Numbered from the stretch's first letter, positions 43,411 through 53,348 are shown. The stretch: 64,000 nucleotides of DNA from Bacteroidota bacterium (GCA_016868815.1 VGFQ01000001.1:429718-493717), one strand, 5' to 3'. The notes: a model not told the origin generated them from the sequence alone. Made by a program: numbers and translations.

Positions 43411-46125
43411 TTATTCAGGCTCGAAGCCGAGCATAAAGGTAAATTTACTGGCATCCCTCAGCCGGGTTGACGGCGTGATGGCGTCGAGCCCCAGGCCGTA
43501 GTCAAAGCCCAGCAAGCCAAACATGGGCAGGAAGAACCGCACGCCGACACCTACTGCCCTGCGCAACTCGAAGGGATTCCACTGCTTGAAGCTATACCAT
43601 CCGTTGGCCGCTTCAAAGAAGGCAAGTCCAAAGATGGTGCTGCTGGGATTGGTTACAAACGGGTAGCGAAGCTCCAGCGTATACTTGTTGAAGATCGTGA
43701 AAAAGTTGGACGCCCGTTGCAGGTCAGGATTCACGGTAGGGTCTGAGACCTGATAGACGGGATAGCCTCGGTGTGCAATGATGTCGTACCCGAGGACGCC
43801 GAAGTTATTCGTCAGGCCTGCATTACCCACCTGGAACCGCTCGAAGGGTGAGATGGGGATGTCTTTGTTGTATCGCCCCATGAAGCCATACTTGGCGGCA
43901 AAGCGAAGCACAAACTGCCGGCTCTTATCCTCTCCACGAGCCTTGCCCAGCGGGACAAACCACTCGGCATTGAAACGCCATTTGTGGTATTCTACCAGCT
44001 TGTAGATATCTGACTCATTGACGCCGAGGAACGACGACCAGGGGGGAGTGAAGGCAGCACTCAACATGAAGTTAGAGCCACTCCTGGGAAAGATGGGCTG
44101 GTCTACCGATGCCCGAGAAAGGGCCACCCGGAAGTTCAGGTTGGAAGAATTACCTGTCGCAAAGGTGGGAAAGATGGCGTAGTTACGGGCCGTGTAGTTA
44201 ATATAGCTCAGCGTATAGACAAGAGAGAAGAAGTCATCCGGCCACTTGAGTTGCTTACCCAACGCGATGGACGCACCGGACGTATTTAGAAAGGAAGAGT
44301 CGGCATAGTTCCGGTCGAAAAAGCCTGTGAAGGGGTTGAGTGCATTGGAGAAGCGGGTGTTGAAGACGCTGATCGTAAAGGAGTTGCGCTTCTTTCCTCC
44401 CAGCCATGGTTCGGTAAACGAGAAGTTGAGTGAACGGAAGAAACGGCCGTTGGACTGATAGCGGAGGCTCAGCTTCTGTCCGCCACCTGAAGGCAGCGGA
44501 TCCCATGCCTCCTTGCGGAGGATATTCTTTACAGAGAAATTGTTGAACGTCACACCCAGGGTGCCCGTGAGGCCGATGTTGCCCCCCCAGCCAGCACTGA
44601 GCTCCAGCTGGTCAGATGACTTCTCCTCAAGGCTGAAGTTGATGTCCACGGTGCCGTCTTCCTGGTTGGGCACGGGCTGGATGCCAATCTTCTCCTGGTT
44701 GAAATAGCCAAGTTGCGACAGTTCCCGCTGGGTACGGATGATATCGGCCCGACTGAACTTCTCTCCAGGTAGGGTACGTATCTCCCGCCGGATCACATAC
44801 TCCCTGGTTTTGTCGTTTCCTTCAATGTTGATGTTTTTGATCGTGGCCTGAGGACCTTCCATGATGCGGATCTCATGGTCGATGGTGTCGCTGTAGACAG
44901 AGGTCTCGACCGGGTCTACCTGAAAGAAGAGGTAGCCGTTGTCCATATAGAGGGAGCTGATGTCGCCACCTTCCGGAGAAAGTTGCTTGCCGAGCTTCTT
45001 GTTCAGGGTCTCCAGATTGTAGATGTCCCCCCGATTGATACCCAGCAGTATGGTCAGGATGGAATCCGCATATTTTGTATTTCCCTTCCAGCTAGTACGG
45101 CCAAAATAATAGCGGCGGCCCTCCTCCACCCGGAGTGCCACGTTCATCTGCTTTTTCTTATCGAGGTACTGTGTATCCGATACAATCACGGCGTCTCGGT
45201 AGCCCAAAGAGTTGTAGTATTCAAGAATCTTTTCTTTGTCTTCCCGATACTTCTTCTCATTGAACTTGGCAGAGCTAAATCTAAAGCGAGCCCAGGGTTC
45301 CAGGTAGCGGAGGGCTTCTGTAGGAACTAGGAATTTCCAACCCTTTAGAAAATCATCCTTCGGCAGGCGTTTGACGGCACCATAGGGGCTTGACACAGAG
45401 TCGGGCGTCAGAGTGAACCGCATCCGCTCCTTGGTGCCTTTCATCTTTTTCTTGAGCCGGACCTCATCGACCGAGGCATTGCCAAAAAAATGCAACTCGT
45501 TGATCTTCACCTTGCTGCCCTTGTCGACTTCGAATTCCAGTATGAGCCTTCCTTGGGCGCTGGGGTCCGGAATATCATTGATCTTGGTCTTAATACCTTG
45601 AAAACCCTTCTCGACATAGTACTTTTCGATGGCCTCCACCGCTGTCATCCGCATATTGTCTGTGATGACGCGGCTTTTGAAGAGCCCCACTTTGTCTTTG
45701 AGCTCGTCGGCCTCCCCTTTGCGGATGCCTTTAAAGCGGAAGTCAGAAAGCATAGGACGCTCCACGGCCGCGATCTCAAGCCAGATATTGGATCCTTCCA
45801 GCTTGGTAATATAAATGTTGATATTGGTGAACATGTTTTGCGACCAGAGCTTGTTGATCGCTTTGGAGAAGTTGTCGCCACCGGGTATGGTTACCTCATC
45901 CCCGACCGAAAGGCCGGACACAGAGATGACAATGGCAGCATCAAACTTCAGATTGCCTGTCACCTGAATGTCGGCGATGACATATTTCCGGGGAATCTTG
46001 GCGCCATAGATTGCTAATAGTTCTGGATCGACCGATGCCGGAGGCAAGGTGTCGGTCTGTGCCAACAGGGGAATACCGGAAAAAAGAAATAGACAACAGG
46101 ACAGACATATCAGGGTCCTCTTCAT
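43411..46125 (-). CDS. bamA: Outer-membrane protein assembly factor BamA
   Basis: The ATG at 46125 (MKRTLICLSCCLFLFSGIPL) begins a signal peptide and gives 904 residues; the longer frame reaches back to the uppS stop. Several POTRA domains occupy about 45-450 (YVIADIQVTGNLKFDAAIVI, IKNINIEGNDKTREYVIRRE, TQRELSQLGYFNQEKI). A 16-strand Omp85 barrel follows (SAGWGGNIGLTGTLGVTFNN near 530 onward). It folds beta-barrel proteins into the outer membrane. It is followed by two ompH genes and preceded by uppS. Confidence 0.95.
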   Translation of the reverse strand: MKRTLICLSCCLFLFSGIPLLAQTDTLPPASVDPELLAIYGAKIPRKYVIADIQVTGNLKFDAAIVISVSGLSVGDEVTIPGGDNFSKAINKLWSQNMFTNINIYITKLEGSNIWLEIAAVERPMLSDFRFKGIRKGEADELKDKVGLFKSRVITDNMRMTAVEAIEKYYVEKGFQGIKTKINDIPDPSAQGRLILEFEVDKGSKVKINELHFFGNASVDEVRLKKKMKGTKERMRFTLTPDSVSSPYGAVKRLPKDDFLKGWKFLVPTEALRYLEPWARFRFSSAKFNEKKYREDKEKILEYYNSLGYRDAVIVSDTQYLDKKKQMNVALRVEEGRRYYFGRTSWKGNTKYADSILTILLGINRGDIYNLETLNKKLGKQLSPEGGDISSLYMDNGYLFFQVDPVETSVYSDTIDHEIRIMEGPQATIKNINIEGNDKTREYVIRREIRTLPGEKFSRADIIRTQRELSQLGYFNQEKIGIQPVPNQEDGTVDINFSLEEKSSDQLELSAGWGGNIGLTGTLGVTFNNFSVKNILRKEAWDPLPSGGGQKLSLRYQSNGRFFRSLNFSFTEPWLGGKKRNSFTISVFNTRFSNALNPFTGFFDRNYADSSFLNTSGASIALGKQLKWPDDFFSLVYTLSYINYTARNYAIFPTFATGNSSNLNFRVALSRASVDQPIFPRSGSNFMLSAAFTPPWSSFLGVNESDIYKLVEYHKWRFNAEWFVPLGKARGEDKSRQFVLRFAAKYGFMGRYNKDIPISPFERFQVGNAGLTNNFGVLGYDIIAHRGYPVYQVSDPTVNPDLQRASNFFTIFNKYTLELRYPFVTNPSSTIFGLAFFEAANGWYSFKQWNPFELRRAVGVGVRFFLPMFGLLGFDYGLGLDAITPSTRLRDASKFTFMLGFEPE

Positions 46126-46205
46126 CCGGCGAATGGTTGGGAAGGCCAAAATACGGGCTTTTTTATGTAACGCTTTGTTTATGAAAATGCCAACACTCGA
46201 TGCCA

Positions 46206-46967
46206 TCACCATTTGACGCCAGAGTCTTCTCTGACCTGATGGCCTGTTTTGCCAAAACGGCGTTCCCGGCCTTGGTAGTCCAGGATGGCCTCATAAAGAT
46301 GGTTTTTGCGGAATTCGGGCCAACGAGTGGAAGTGAAATATAGCTCAGCATACGCTAGCTGGTAGAGCAGGAAATTACTGATGCGGTATTCTCCGCTGGT
46401 CCGGATCATCAGCTCCGGGTCTGGGAAGGCGCTGGTGGCGAGATAAGACTGGAGGATGTCCTGGCCGATCTCTGCTGGATCGACCTTGCTGGCCTGGACG
46501 TCCTCTGCGATGCGCTTGACTGCATGCACCAACTCCCAGCGGGAACTATAGCTGAGGGCCATCACCAGGTTGAGTCCCGAATTTGTTGCCGTCATATCCA
46601 GGGCTTCCTGCAGGGCCCGATGCGCATTCTCCGGGAGCATAGACATGTCTCCGATGACATGCAGGCGTATGTTGTTCTTGTTGAGAGTGGGGACTTCTTT
46701 TCGGATCGTCTCCACAAGCAATTCCATAAGGCCAGTCACCTCCGGCTCTGGCCTGTCCCAGTTCTCTGTGGAAAAGGCATACAAGGTAAGATATCGTATG
46801 CCCAGTTCTGCACAGCCTTCCACAATCTCCCGGACACTCTCCACGCCGTGAAAATGCCCATAGAGCCTATCCTGCCCCTGTTCCTGAGCCCAACGGCCAT
46901 TCCCATCCATGATGATGGCAATGTGGCGGGGTAACCGATCCATGTCCAGGAGCTCTTTGGGAGACAT
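46206..46967 (-). CDS. uppS: Isoprenyl transferase (undecaprenyl diphosphate synthase)
   Basis: The 253-residue protein has the diagnostic HIAIIMDGNGRWAQEQG near 15-31, with the catalytic aspartate, and LTLYAFSTENWDRPEPEV near 60. The end has PDPELMIRTSGEYRISNFLL near 197 and ELYFTSTRWPEF near 222. It makes the C55 lipid carrier used for peptidoglycan and for the surface glycans encoded in this window. It lies between DUF6089 and bamA. Confidence 0.95.
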   Translation of the reverse strand: MSPKELLDMDRLPRHIAIIMDGNGRWAQEQGQDRLYGHFHGVESVREIVEGCAELGIRYLTLYAFSTENWDRPEPEVTGLMELLVETIRKEVPTLNKNNIRLHVIGDMSMLPENAHRALQEALDMTATNSGLNLVMALSYSSRWELVHAVKRIAEDVQASKVDPAEIGQDILQSYLATSAFPDPELMIRTSGEYRISNFLLYQLAYAELYFTSTRWPEFRKNHLYEAILDYQGRERRFGKTGHQVREDSGVKW

Positions 46968-47047
46968 ATATATATATAATAATGAATTTGCAGATATGCA
47001 AACCCTTTATTAAGGCGCTGCAGAATGTAGGGTAGCCCTTGGTAGGG

Positions 47048-47896
47048 TCAATCTGGGCATCGGTAGGAGCTAATGGAAAAGGATAATCCAGCCTGGAGGA
47101 ACAGATACTGGTCGCGTTGGGCACTAAACCCCCTTTGCCGGCCGAAACCACCGATGGGGACGCCTGTATCATTGGACCGGTCCTGGAGTTGGAAGGCGAT
47201 ACTCGGGCGACCTGTCGGATCGAGGGGGAAAGCCACAGAACCTGCATAGGTGCTGCTGACATCGTCTAGATAGTCCGTCGTGGTGAACCGGTAGACAGCC
47301 TCCAACGTAACATTGAGATTACGGGCCAGGTTGTACTTAATTCCCATCCCCACGGGGAAGCAGACGGACATGGTACGGTAGAATTTCCGGTTGGGATAGA
47401 CCGTCGATCCCTGGCCCTCTGTCCCCAATGGCCTCAGAAAATACTTTGTCCCCCGCAGATAGGCATAGGGATTGAAATTGAAAACGCCTGCACCCAAGGT
47501 GACGTAGGGTGTAAAAAAATCGGCATGACTAAAGGGCTGGAAACGGTAAAAATTAAAGTCGCCTTGCAAAGCCAATTCTAAAATATCTGAATTAAAGCTT
47601 AGGTTTCGACGGCGGTTAAATTCAACCTTACTGTATTGGTCAGCATATCCCACCTGGGCATAGTTGGCAGAAAACCGGACGGCCACGTAGTTGCTGATCT
47701 GTTTGCGAACAAAGATCCCCAGGACAGACTTGGGCCGGTTTATCGAAGAGCGATTATTCAAATCCCCAAAATAATGGGATGCCCCCACCAGAAAGCCTAC
47801 CTCCCCCTCATGAACATATACTTCTGGCTGGGCAGCTGTCTTGGAATGGAAGGAACTGAGCAGCAGGAACAAAGGAATCGTGTACCGGAATTGCAT
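47048..47896 (-). CDS. DUF6089-family outer-membrane beta-barrel protein
   Basis: The ATG at 47896 (MQFRYTIPLFLLLSSFHSKT) starts a signal peptide and gives 282 residues; the longer frame overlaps nadK. The mature part is rich in alternating aromatic strands, for example GFLVGASHYFGDLN near 32 and FTPYVTLGAGVFNFNPYAYL near 125. It resembles the porin-like DUF6089 proteins that lie between NAD kinase and uppS throughout Bacteroidota. Its exact function is not known. Confidence 0.85.
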   Translation of the reverse strand: MQFRYTIPLFLLLSSFHSKTAAQPEVYVHEGEVGFLVGASHYFGDLNNRSSINRPKSVLGIFVRKQISNYVAVRFSANYAQVGYADQYSKVEFNRRRNLSFNSDILELALQGDFNFYRFQPFSHADFFTPYVTLGAGVFNFNPYAYLRGTKYFLRPLGTEGQGSTVYPNRKFYRTMSVCFPVGMGIKYNLARNLNVTLEAVYRFTTTDYLDDVSSTYAGSVAFPLDPTGRPSIAFQLQDRSNDTGVPIGGFGRQRGFSAQRDQYLFLQAGLSFSISSYRCPD

Positions 47897-47940
47897 CAGA
47901 CTTGGCCCGTTTCGTGCTGAAACTTCTGCAAAAACCCTGC

Positions 47941-48819
47941 CTAGTTGCGGGTATCGAAGCCCCATGCCAGTTTCTCACGCAAGGTTTGTAAAAAATTCCG
48001 CTCATGGAGCCTGACAAGGCCCAAGGTGAAAGACTCGCGTTTGACCGCCAGCTGCACATGCCGAGGCACGAGCTCCTTCCGTGCATCCAACGTGCAGATG
48101 CAAGAATCCGTACGGCCTTCGAGTTGAAAAGAAATGACCGAGTCGTCCGGCACGACCAGGGGCCTGACATTTAGGTTGTGGGGGGCCACCGGGGTGATGA
48201 CAAAGCTCGACGTGTCCGGAAACAACACCGGACCGTTGCAACTCAGCGAATATCCCGTCGAGCCCGTGGGTGTGGACACAATCAGACCATCTGCCCAGTA
48301 GCTGTTGAGGATCTCCCCATTCAAATACGTCTGGATGCGAATCATGGGAGATACATCCCGTTTATGGATGGCAAACTCATTCAACGCATAGGGTGTCTCC
48401 CCAAAAAGGGGAATGTCGGCATCGAGATGGATCAGGGTACGCCGGTCAATCACAAAACTGCGGTTCGCCAGGGCATTCACAGCCGCCCGTAGGTTGTCCT
48501 TGCCAAGGCTTGCCAGGAAACCCAGCCTCCCGTAATTGATGCCCAGCACAGGTATATCCCGCTCGCGGACCAGGGTGACCGTATCCAGCAGTGTTCCATC
48601 CCCGCCAAGGCTGACCAGGCAGTCGTAGGTTTCATCCAAGTCCCTAGAGTCGTGGAAGACACCCACCTCCCCGATGTCTTGCTGATGGCCGCTCAAAGGC
48701 CGATGGATATCCAAATGGAGGACCGGCTCAATATGATGGGTTCGCAAAGCTTCAAGCAGCACCATCACATCTTCGGGATGGACGCTTTCACCCCCGCGAC
48801 TGTAGATAGCGACCTTCAT
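47941..48819 (-). CDS. nadK: NAD kinase
   Basis: The 292-residue protein has the GGDG motif (VSLGGDGTLLDTVTLV near 70-85), the NE motif in YALNEFAIHKRDVSPM near 145 and TPTGSTGYSLSCNGPVLFPD near 182. It phosphorylates NAD to NADP with ATP. A TACCTTAG box lies seven bases before its ATG and may be a weak internal promoter. Upstream is an Omp85-like gene, downstream DUF6089. Confidence 0.95.
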   Translation of the reverse strand: MKVAIYSRGGESVHPEDVMVLLEALRTHHIEPVLHLDIHRPLSGHQQDIGEVGVFHDSRDLDETYDCLVSLGGDGTLLDTVTLVRERDIPVLGINYGRLGFLASLGKDNLRAAVNALANRSFVIDRRTLIHLDADIPLFGETPYALNEFAIHKRDVSPMIRIQTYLNGEILNSYWADGLIVSTPTGSTGYSLSCNGPVLFPDTSSFVITPVAPHNLNVRPLVVPDDSVISFQLEGRTDSCICTLDARKELVPRHVQLAVKRESFTLGLVRLHERNFLQTLREKLAWGFDTRN

Positions 48820-48858
48820 GGTACTAAGGTAGGTGAATCAGCCCAAGGGCCTCCCGTC

Positions 48859-50271
48859 TCAGAGGGAGAACTTATGGAAGAAGAGTCCATGCTCTCCCAG
48901 CTGATTAAAGCTATATTCTAGCCGCAACACCCAGTCGTAGATCGTCAAGATGTCCAGGCCAAGGCCGCCGGTATACAGAAAACGGTTGCTCAGCACATTG
49001 CCCGGGCGGTTATCCCGGGCGTATATATAACCCGCATCGCTGTAGGCCTTGGCATAAAACCGGAAAGGGATGACCGCATAGGTCCTGGAACGCAATCCCG
49101 TCCTTAGATCAAATTTCAGAAGCTCTTTCCTCAAGGTATTTCGTACCATGCCGCCAGCCACGCCGTCGACCACATAGTATTCCATTCCACGAAGAAAGTT
49201 GTCACTATACCCCAGCAAAGACTGGTTGATAAAGGACTGATGAAAGGGCAATTTGAGGGTCGCATCCATAAGGGTCGAGAAATAGAAGCGGGCTGGCAGC
49301 GTCCAGTATCGGGCACCCCTCAGTCCAAACTGCCAGAGGTCCATAGGTCCCCCGAAGCCACGCTTGAGGAAGCTGGCCTCCAGGGTATACCCCCGGAGCG
49401 GATACGGGATATAGTCCACATCCAGGTGTTGAAATAAATAGCTCAACTCTGGATAGGTCACTTGCTTTAGTTGGCCCAGAAAAAAGCCTGGATTCATCGC
49501 AAGGATGGTGTCTTCAATCCGATCCATCCGAACGCCCAAGAAGGCTGTATGACGGTCAATGGAACCCTTTCGGTACGAATAGGTTAGCCCTGCATAGCTC
49601 TGACGTCGCATGTAGCGCTGTTCGTCCTTGTAAAACTGCTGTCGGTTGGAACGGGTGGAATAGTTGACTTCCCTGAACTGAGCATGGGAGAGTTCAAAAC
49701 CATAGCCATGACGTAGCGCCCTGTCAGCAAACGGGTTGAAATATTTGACCGTCACCTGTTCGGTGTAGCCTTTCAGCAGCCAGATGTTGAATTTATCGTT
49801 GCGGCCCGTGATGTTGTCTACTTTTACTTTGAGTCCGTAGTTGATCCTTTCAAGGCTGGAATTATACTGGTCAAGCCAGACATTCCAATTTCGGTCTATC
49901 GGCTTAAAGTAAAAGAAGGGCCACCAGTACCATCGCTCTTTGACGTCGACCGCAATGTCCAGTGAATCACCCTCCCAGTTGCAGGGCGTGACAGAAACAT
50001 CGACAAACAAAGCCGTATTCATGAGGTTCTGGCGGGAGGTCCTGACCTGAGAGAGGATGTCTGCGACACCATATGCACGTCCTTCCACCAAGGTGATTTC
50101 ACGGGCAATGATATACGTGCGTGTCCGCTGCTGACCAGTGATCAGGATACGACGCACCGTCGAAGGGCCATAGGCAGACATAGCGGGTGCGGATGGCTCA
50201 GCCGTCTGCCAGGGTTGGGCGGTTGTGTACACGGACAGCGCCAGACAGAGGCATGTGAGTATATGTCTCAT
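48859..50271 (-). CDS. Omp85-like outer-membrane protein with POTRA domain
   Basis: The ATG at 50271 (MRHILTCLCLALSVYTTAQP) starts a signal peptide and gives 470 residues. A POTRA-like unit follows (VRRILITGQQRTRTYIIARE near 40-60, SRQNLMNTALFVDVSVTP near 83). The remainder is a beta barrel with FAKAYSDAGYIYARDN near 415. It resembles the shorter BamA/TamA-like protein that accompanies the CBS protein and NAD kinase in this phylum. The specific client is unknown. Confidence 0.82.
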   Translation of the reverse strand: MRHILTCLCLALSVYTTAQPWQTAEPSAPAMSAYGPSTVRRILITGQQRTRTYIIAREITLVEGRAYGVADILSQVRTSRQNLMNTALFVDVSVTPCNWEGDSLDIAVDVKERWYWWPFFYFKPIDRNWNVWLDQYNSSLERINYGLKVKVDNITGRNDKFNIWLLKGYTEQVTVKYFNPFADRALRHGYGFELSHAQFREVNYSTRSNRQQFYKDEQRYMRRQSYAGLTYSYRKGSIDRHTAFLGVRMDRIEDTILAMNPGFFLGQLKQVTYPELSYLFQHLDVDYIPYPLRGYTLEASFLKRGFGGPMDLWQFGLRGARYWTLPARFYFSTLMDATLKLPFHQSFINQSLLGYSDNFLRGMEYYVVDGVAGGMVRNTLRKELLKFDLRTGLRSRTYAVIPFRFYAKAYSDAGYIYARDNRPGNVLSNRFLYTGGLGLDILTIYDWVLRLEYSFNQLGEHGLFFHKFSL

Positions 50272-50329
50272 GGCGTGGCCCCATGGGTTGAACAAATTCA
50301 GTGTACGCCGTAAATGGAGTGAGGCCACC

Positions 50330-50989
50330 TCAGACATTGAGATAGGTCAGCAGGTTTTCCAGATTCAACCTGAGCTCGTCCTGGAACCAGTCTTCCCCCG
50401 GATGGTAGAGTACTTCATAGTCATGGCGACGGAAACTGGCGAGGATGGAGGCTACATCACCCCGGTTGAGCCGGAGGTAGACCTGCAACCCAGTGCCCTC
50501 CGGATCGGGGAGGGTATTCAGGTGGGTGATGACCGCGTCGTTTGACTCGACAATACGGTTGATGTCAGACAGGGCATAGGCCACGGGTGCCATGCCCAAG
50601 ACAATCAGTGCGCCCTGGTCGGAAGCGCCGCAGAGTCGGGCCAGGGGCTGGAATAGGGTTTGACGGGTGACCACACCGAGGTATGTCTCCTGGGGATCCA
50701 GCACCGGCAGTACGTCTAGGATTGCATCTTGGCAGACCCTGACGGCGGTGAGAAAAGGCTCATCGCCTTGTACAGAAATAGACCTGGCCGGCCCCTCCAG
50801 ACTGCCCACAAGGGCATCCGATTCCAGATCCAGCAAGGCATCCTCCCAGACCAGGCTTTGTAGTCGCTCCCCGGCTGTGACTGGCAACTGACGGATGCCC
50901 AGCTCCGCCATGCGCTGCAGGGCAGTGCCTATGGTATCCGACGCAGACAGCGGCAGGACCTCAGCAGATATCAACTGGCGACAAAGCAT
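50330..50989 (-). CDS. CBS-domain protein
   Basis: The 219-residue protein has two CBS repeats (about 1-65 and 70-130: VLPLSASDTIGTALQRMAEL, then FLTAVRVCQDAILDVLPVLD). An ACT-like C-terminal part follows (ALIVLGMAPVAYALSDINRI near 140-160). CBS pairs bind adenosine nucleotides; here the target is unknown. The gene leads the block ending at bamA-ompH. A GATATTTG box overlapping the stop of the upstream hydrolase (51025-51032, minus) could be its promoter. Confidence 0.85.
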   Translation of the reverse strand: MLCRQLISAEVLPLSASDTIGTALQRMAELGIRQLPVTAGERLQSLVWEDALLDLESDALVGSLEGPARSISVQGDEPFLTAVRVCQDAILDVLPVLDPQETYLGVVTRQTLFQPLARLCGASDQGALIVLGMAPVAYALSDINRIVESNDAVITHLNTLPDPEGTGLQVYLRLNRGDVASILASFRRHDYEVLYHPGEDWFQDELRLNLENLLTYLNV

Positions 50990-51030
50990 CTTTACCCTCC
51001 GGAGAGACTTTGGTTCTTAGACTGCAAATA

Positions 51031-51810
51031 TCATTCCACCGCTGCAGGCTGACTGAGCTTGTGGAGGAACTTTTCAAGGATTTGATTGAATTCGGCAGGC
51101 AGCTCCATCATAGGGGCATGGCCACACTTATCGATGAAATGTAATTCACTATGGGGGATGAGGCGGCGGAATTCGTTGGCTACAAAGGGTGGCGTCACAT
51201 GATCATCGTTGCCCCAGATCAGGAGGGTTGGCTTGTCTATCTGCCCAAGCTGATCCCCCAGGTTGTGTCGGATGGCACTCTTGGCCAGGGATAAGACCCG
51301 GAGGATCTTTGCACGCTCATTCACGATGCTGAAAACTTCATCTACCAACTCCTTGGTAGCGGTCCGAGGATCGTAAAAGGTCTCCTCTGTCTTTCGCTTG
51401 ATATAGTCATAGTCGCCCCGCTTGGGATATGAGTCCCCCATGCCACTCTCATAGAGTCCTGAGCTGCCTGTCAGGATCAGCGATTTCACCCGTTCCGGAT
51501 GCATGAGCAGATACACCAGGGCGACATGGCCACCGAGGGAGTTCCCCAACAGATGTATGTTCCGGTAGTCTTGAGATTCAATAAACCGATGGACGTGTTT
51601 TTGCAATCCCCCCACGGTAGAATGCAGCAGGTCCAACTCGAAAAGGGGCAAGAAGGGAACCACGACTTTATATGCCTTGGACCTAAAATATTCGATGACG
51701 CCGGTAAAGTTACTCATGGCGCCAAAGAGCCCGTGCAGCAAAAGGAGGGGTTCTCCTTCGCCTATCTCCAGGTACTTAAAACCCCCTTCCTCTCTGATAT
51801 CATTGGTCAT
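51031..51810 (-). CDS. Alpha/beta-fold hydrolase
   Basis: The ATG at 51810 (MTNDIREEGGFKYLEIGEGE) is preferred, giving 259 residues. The GTG at 51840 lies only three bases from a TATATTAG promoter-like box and would precede the expected transcript start. The oxyanion region is LLLLHGLFGAMSNF near 25, the nucleophile LLGNSLGGHVALVYL near 88, the acid WGNDDHVTP near 204 and the histidine CGHAPMMELP near 235. The substrate is unknown. It is transcribed toward the CBS gene. Confidence 0.85.
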   Translation of the reverse strand: MTNDIREEGGFKYLEIGEGEPLLLLHGLFGAMSNFTGVIEYFRSKAYKVVVPFLPLFELDLLHSTVGGLQKHVHRFIESQDYRNIHLLGNSLGGHVALVYLLMHPERVKSLILTGSSGLYESGMGDSYPKRGDYDYIKRKTEETFYDPRTATKELVDEVFSIVNERAKILRVLSLAKSAIRHNLGDQLGQIDKPTLLIWGNDDHVTPPFVANEFRRLIPHSELHFIDKCGHAPMMELPAEFNQILEKFLHKLSQPAAVE

Positions 51811-51905
51811 GACAATAGGGTTTGTAGCCGTTTCTGACACTTGCTAATATAGTCGTTTCAGGCTGAACCAACGTCAATGGTCTAGAGAATCCGCTCAAAT
51901 TGATC

Positions 51906-52454
51906 CTAGGCCCTGGGGGCTGTGATGTGTTCCGGCCGATCGCGGAAGAAGTCCTGAAAGATACGCAGCATGTCTCCTAGGAATGGGAAGATCTCTTTAA
52001 GCCATTCCAATGCCCAGGGTGCCAAAGGAGCAATCCAAGGATAGGTCCATGATGCATCCACCGTGGCTTTGTCGGGGATACCCAATCGTGTTAAATAAAA
52101 TAAAATAAAACTGTAAGTGATGCCATAAAAGAGCGCATATAGCAACACGCCGCCAGCCTTGTCGAGATCGCCCAGCATCACGGCCTCCGCCGTGGAAGCG
52201 ATGAACTTACCTGCCAGCTTGACAGCCCACTGGGCCAAAGCGAATACCAGCAGGAATGACAAAAATGGAACCCATCTGAGCGGGATTCCCTCAAAGCCTG
52301 CAAACCACTGAGCAACGGTGGCAGAGCAGCGCAGTGCCACCACCATGCCCACAAACAACGATACAAAGGAAAATGCCGACAAGATAAGCCCGCGGGACAC
52401 ACCCTTATAAAAAGAAATAGCCAGAAGGGCCAGCGAGATGAGGTCTAAGATCAT
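51906..52454 (-). CDS. CvpA-family membrane protein
   Basis: The 182-residue protein has four hydrophobic helices and the CvpA start MILDLISLALLAISFYKGVS with RGLILSAFSF after it. A cytoplasmic tail follows the last helix. CvpA proteins are linked to envelope stress tolerance; the mechanism is unclear. It overlaps the end of the YqeY gene by four bases (ATGA), so they are co-translated. Confidence 0.82.
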   Translation of the reverse strand: MILDLISLALLAISFYKGVSRGLILSAFSFVSLFVGMVVALRCSATVAQWFAGFEGIPLRWVPFLSFLLVFALAQWAVKLAGKFIASTAEAVMLGDLDKAGGVLLYALFYGITYSFILFYLTRLGIPDKATVDASWTYPWIAPLAPWALEWLKEIFPFLGDMLRIFQDFFRDRPEHITAPRA

Positions 52455-52912
52455 GGGTGGGCCTTTGCCAGCAAGGCCTTGACCACTTCTGAGACAGCCT
52501 TGCCATCGGCGCGGCCTGCCAGTCGCTTGGTAGCAGCCCCCATGACCCTGCCCATATCGGAGGGAGATGAAGCACCCAATTCCTGAATGACGACCTTTAT
52601 TTCCGCTTCCAGTTCCTCCGAGGACAATGCCTTCGGCAGGAATCGGTCGATGACGGCCAGCTCCTCGCGCTCTTTGACAGCCAGGTCTTCTCGACCCTGC
52701 TTCTCGAAGATCTCCAAGGAGTCACGCCGTTGCTTGACGAGTCGCTGGAGAAGCCGCAGCTCCTCCTCCTCTGAAAGGATATCTGACCCGCCCTCTGAGG
52801 TCTTTACCAGCAAGATGGCGGCCTTGATAGCGCGCAATGCACGCAGTCCGGCTTCATCTCGGGCGAGCATGGCCGTCTTGATCTGGTCATTGACCGTTTT
52901 TTCTAAAGACAT
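52451..52912 (-). CDS. GatB/YqeY domain-containing protein
   Basis: The ATG at 52912 (MSLEKTVNDQIKTAMLARDE) gives 153 residues and matches the family start. Two helical bundles follow: KEREELAVIDRFLPKALSSE near 84 and the C-terminal tail domain of GatB (DMGRVMGAATKRLAGRADGK near 122). The family resembles the tRNA-recruiting end of GatB; its own role is not settled. It precedes cvpA with a four-base overlap. Confidence 0.88.
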   Translation of the reverse strand: MSLEKTVNDQIKTAMLARDEAGLRALRAIKAAILLVKTSEGGSDILSEEEELRLLQRLVKQRRDSLEIFEKQGREDLAVKEREELAVIDRFLPKALSSEELEAEIKVVIQELGASSPSDMGRVMGAATKRLAGRADGKAVSEVVKALLAKAHP

Positions 52913-52984
52913 AGTGATAGGTATTTCATCCATGAATAGGGGGTGACAGTTTGCTAGGCAGATCCTTCAAAATGCCATGAGCCC

Positions 52985-53323
52985 TCATCCCTGCTGTTGT
53001 GAAGCTTTAAACTTTTGGTAGAAGCCTTGGGCGAACTGGCGCATCTCGGCCACCAGCTCCTGTTGATGGGTGGCCCGCTCAAAGCTGTCGGCCAGTCCCA
53101 TGAAATTCTGATAGTAAAAATCAGCCATCTCGTCGACCATCATATCCTTAGTCCAAATATCTATGCGCATGGCCGCCTTTTCCTGCCCATTCCAAAATGC
53201 CAGCATCATGGCTTTGGCAGGCTGAGCATCTTCTGCCGTCGAGGAGGTGGCTGCCCATTGGATAGACTCAGGAACTTTCCCCTCATTGAGGCTGACGTCG
53301 ACCGTGATCCTGGATTGATTCAT
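52985..53323 (-). CDS. gldC: Gliding motility protein GldC
   Basis: The ATG at 53323 (MNQSRITVDVSLNEGKVPES) gives 112 residues; the codon just upstream is TTG. GldC marks are KVPESIQWAATSS near 16, AKAMMLAFWNGQEKAAMRID near 36 and IWTKDMMVDEMADFYYQ near 55. GldC is a small cytoplasmic protein needed for efficient gliding in Flavobacterium. The upstream glycosyltransferase stop is part of a promoter-like TAACTTTA box 18 bases before this ATG. Confidence 0.9.
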   Translation of the reverse strand: MNQSRITVDVSLNEGKVPESIQWAATSSTAEDAQPAKAMMLAFWNGQEKAAMRIDIWTKDMMVDEMADFYYQNFMGLADSFERATHQQELVAEMRQFAQGFYQKFKASQQQG

Positions 53324-53340
53324 CAAGATGTAATTGAAGG

Positions 53341-53348
53341 TAAAGTTA
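53341..53348 (-). promoter_or_regulatory. Candidate -7 promoter element of gldC, formed on the upstream stop codon
   Basis: The minus strand reads TAACTTTA; its first three bases are the TAA stop of the GT4 gene. The distance to the gldC ATG is 17 bases, giving a leader of about ten bases. Confidence 0.4.

Noticed and set aside
45490..46017. 175-residue plus-strand frame inside bamA
   Set aside because: It is antisense to POTRA-coding sequence and has no homology-like features.
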